A DNA stretch of 19,327 bases, taken from positions 1,148,245-1,167,571 of the forward strand of contig PJRA01000473.1 in the NCBI GenBank assembly GCA_016987375.1. The letters are read 5' to 3'. The stretch comes from Brachionus koreanus (taxonomy: Eukaryota; Rotifera; Eurotatoria; Ploima; Brachionidae). The translations under genes and the position numbers were made by a program. This document shows, in pieces, positions 18,998 to 19,327 of the stretch (the first letter of the stretch is position 1; each line of letters opens with the position of its first letter). Below the pieces are notes generated by a model that did not search any database, had not been told where the DNA came from, and saw only the letters and a list, made by a program, of their open reading frames with translations.

Positions 18998-19327
18998 TTA
19001 ATCATTTAATTTAGCTATCAATCAATATTCAATCAAACAAGTAAAACTTTCATTGATTAATTATTTTTTACATTATTTTAAAATCAAAAAACAAAATCGA
19101 TAAAAATGATTAAAATACATTAAACTTTTATTGTTTAAAATCTTGAAAAATTGATTCGATTATAGCACTAAAATTTGTTTTCAAAAATTCCAGAAAAAAT
19201 TAAAATTGGATAAAAGACATTCCAATATTTTAGAAAAGATAAACAGATATGTCATCAAATGATTGAATATTATAAAATAGAGCATATTGAATTTTATTTT
19301 TTTTTCGATTTTTTATAAATAAAACAT
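18998..19327. other. AT-rich end of window, nothing recognised
   Basis: A/T runs without an open frame of note on either strand. Confidence 0.6.

Noticed and set aside
1..19327. tRNA genes, rRNA or CRISPR-like arrays
   Set aside because: No T-arm/B-box pattern, rRNA segment or regularly spaced repeats were seen on either strand.

Overview
The window is eukaryotic, AT-rich nuclear DNA, most likely from an invertebrate animal. Nineteen GT-AG introns can be placed by eye. Eighteen are 44-64 nt and one is about 2.6 kb. The genes include a class A G-protein-coupled receptor, an Arp2/3 subunit, an ESCRT-II subunit and a MINDY-family protein, all animal-type. Low GC, tiny introns and decayed non-LTR retrotransposons would fit a reduced parasite such as an orthonectid (Intoshia-like). 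That placement is inference and the sequence does not prove it. Genes were found by joining short exons, since most single open frames here are fragments or shadows.

Layout. 1-180 (+): end of an unidentified coding frame entering from the left edge. 350-1100 (-): the first five membrane segments of a neuropeptide-type GPCR; segments 6 and 7 are not in the window. 1101-4359: AT-rich DNA with no gene I can support. 4360-8896 (-): a 12-exon MINDY4-like gene (476 aa) whose catalytic Gln and Cys positions are replaced. Its large intron (5188-7761) holds two antisense LINE fragments and a probable mariner remnant. 8897-11308: AT-rich DNA with a LINE remnant at 10620-11081 (-). 11309-12058 (-): five-exon ARPC3. 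12059-12967: intergenic gap shared with the divergent gene. 12968-13807 (+): three-exon SNF8/VPS22. 14082-14803 (+): three-exon gene for a valine/proline-alternating protein. 15571-17240 (-): a decayed LINE that has lost the YxDD catalytic motif. 17360-17740: two small unidentified coding-like frames on opposite strands. 18300-18997: RT fragments pointing towards each other. 19000-19327: AT-rich DNA.

The genes do not form one pathway. ARPC3 (branched actin), SNF8 (endosomal sorting of ubiquitinated cargo) and the MINDY4-like protein (ubiquitin-related fold) are housekeeping-type neighbours. The most unusual items are the probable pseudo-deubiquitinase, the V/P-alternating protein and the five-segment receptor fragment.
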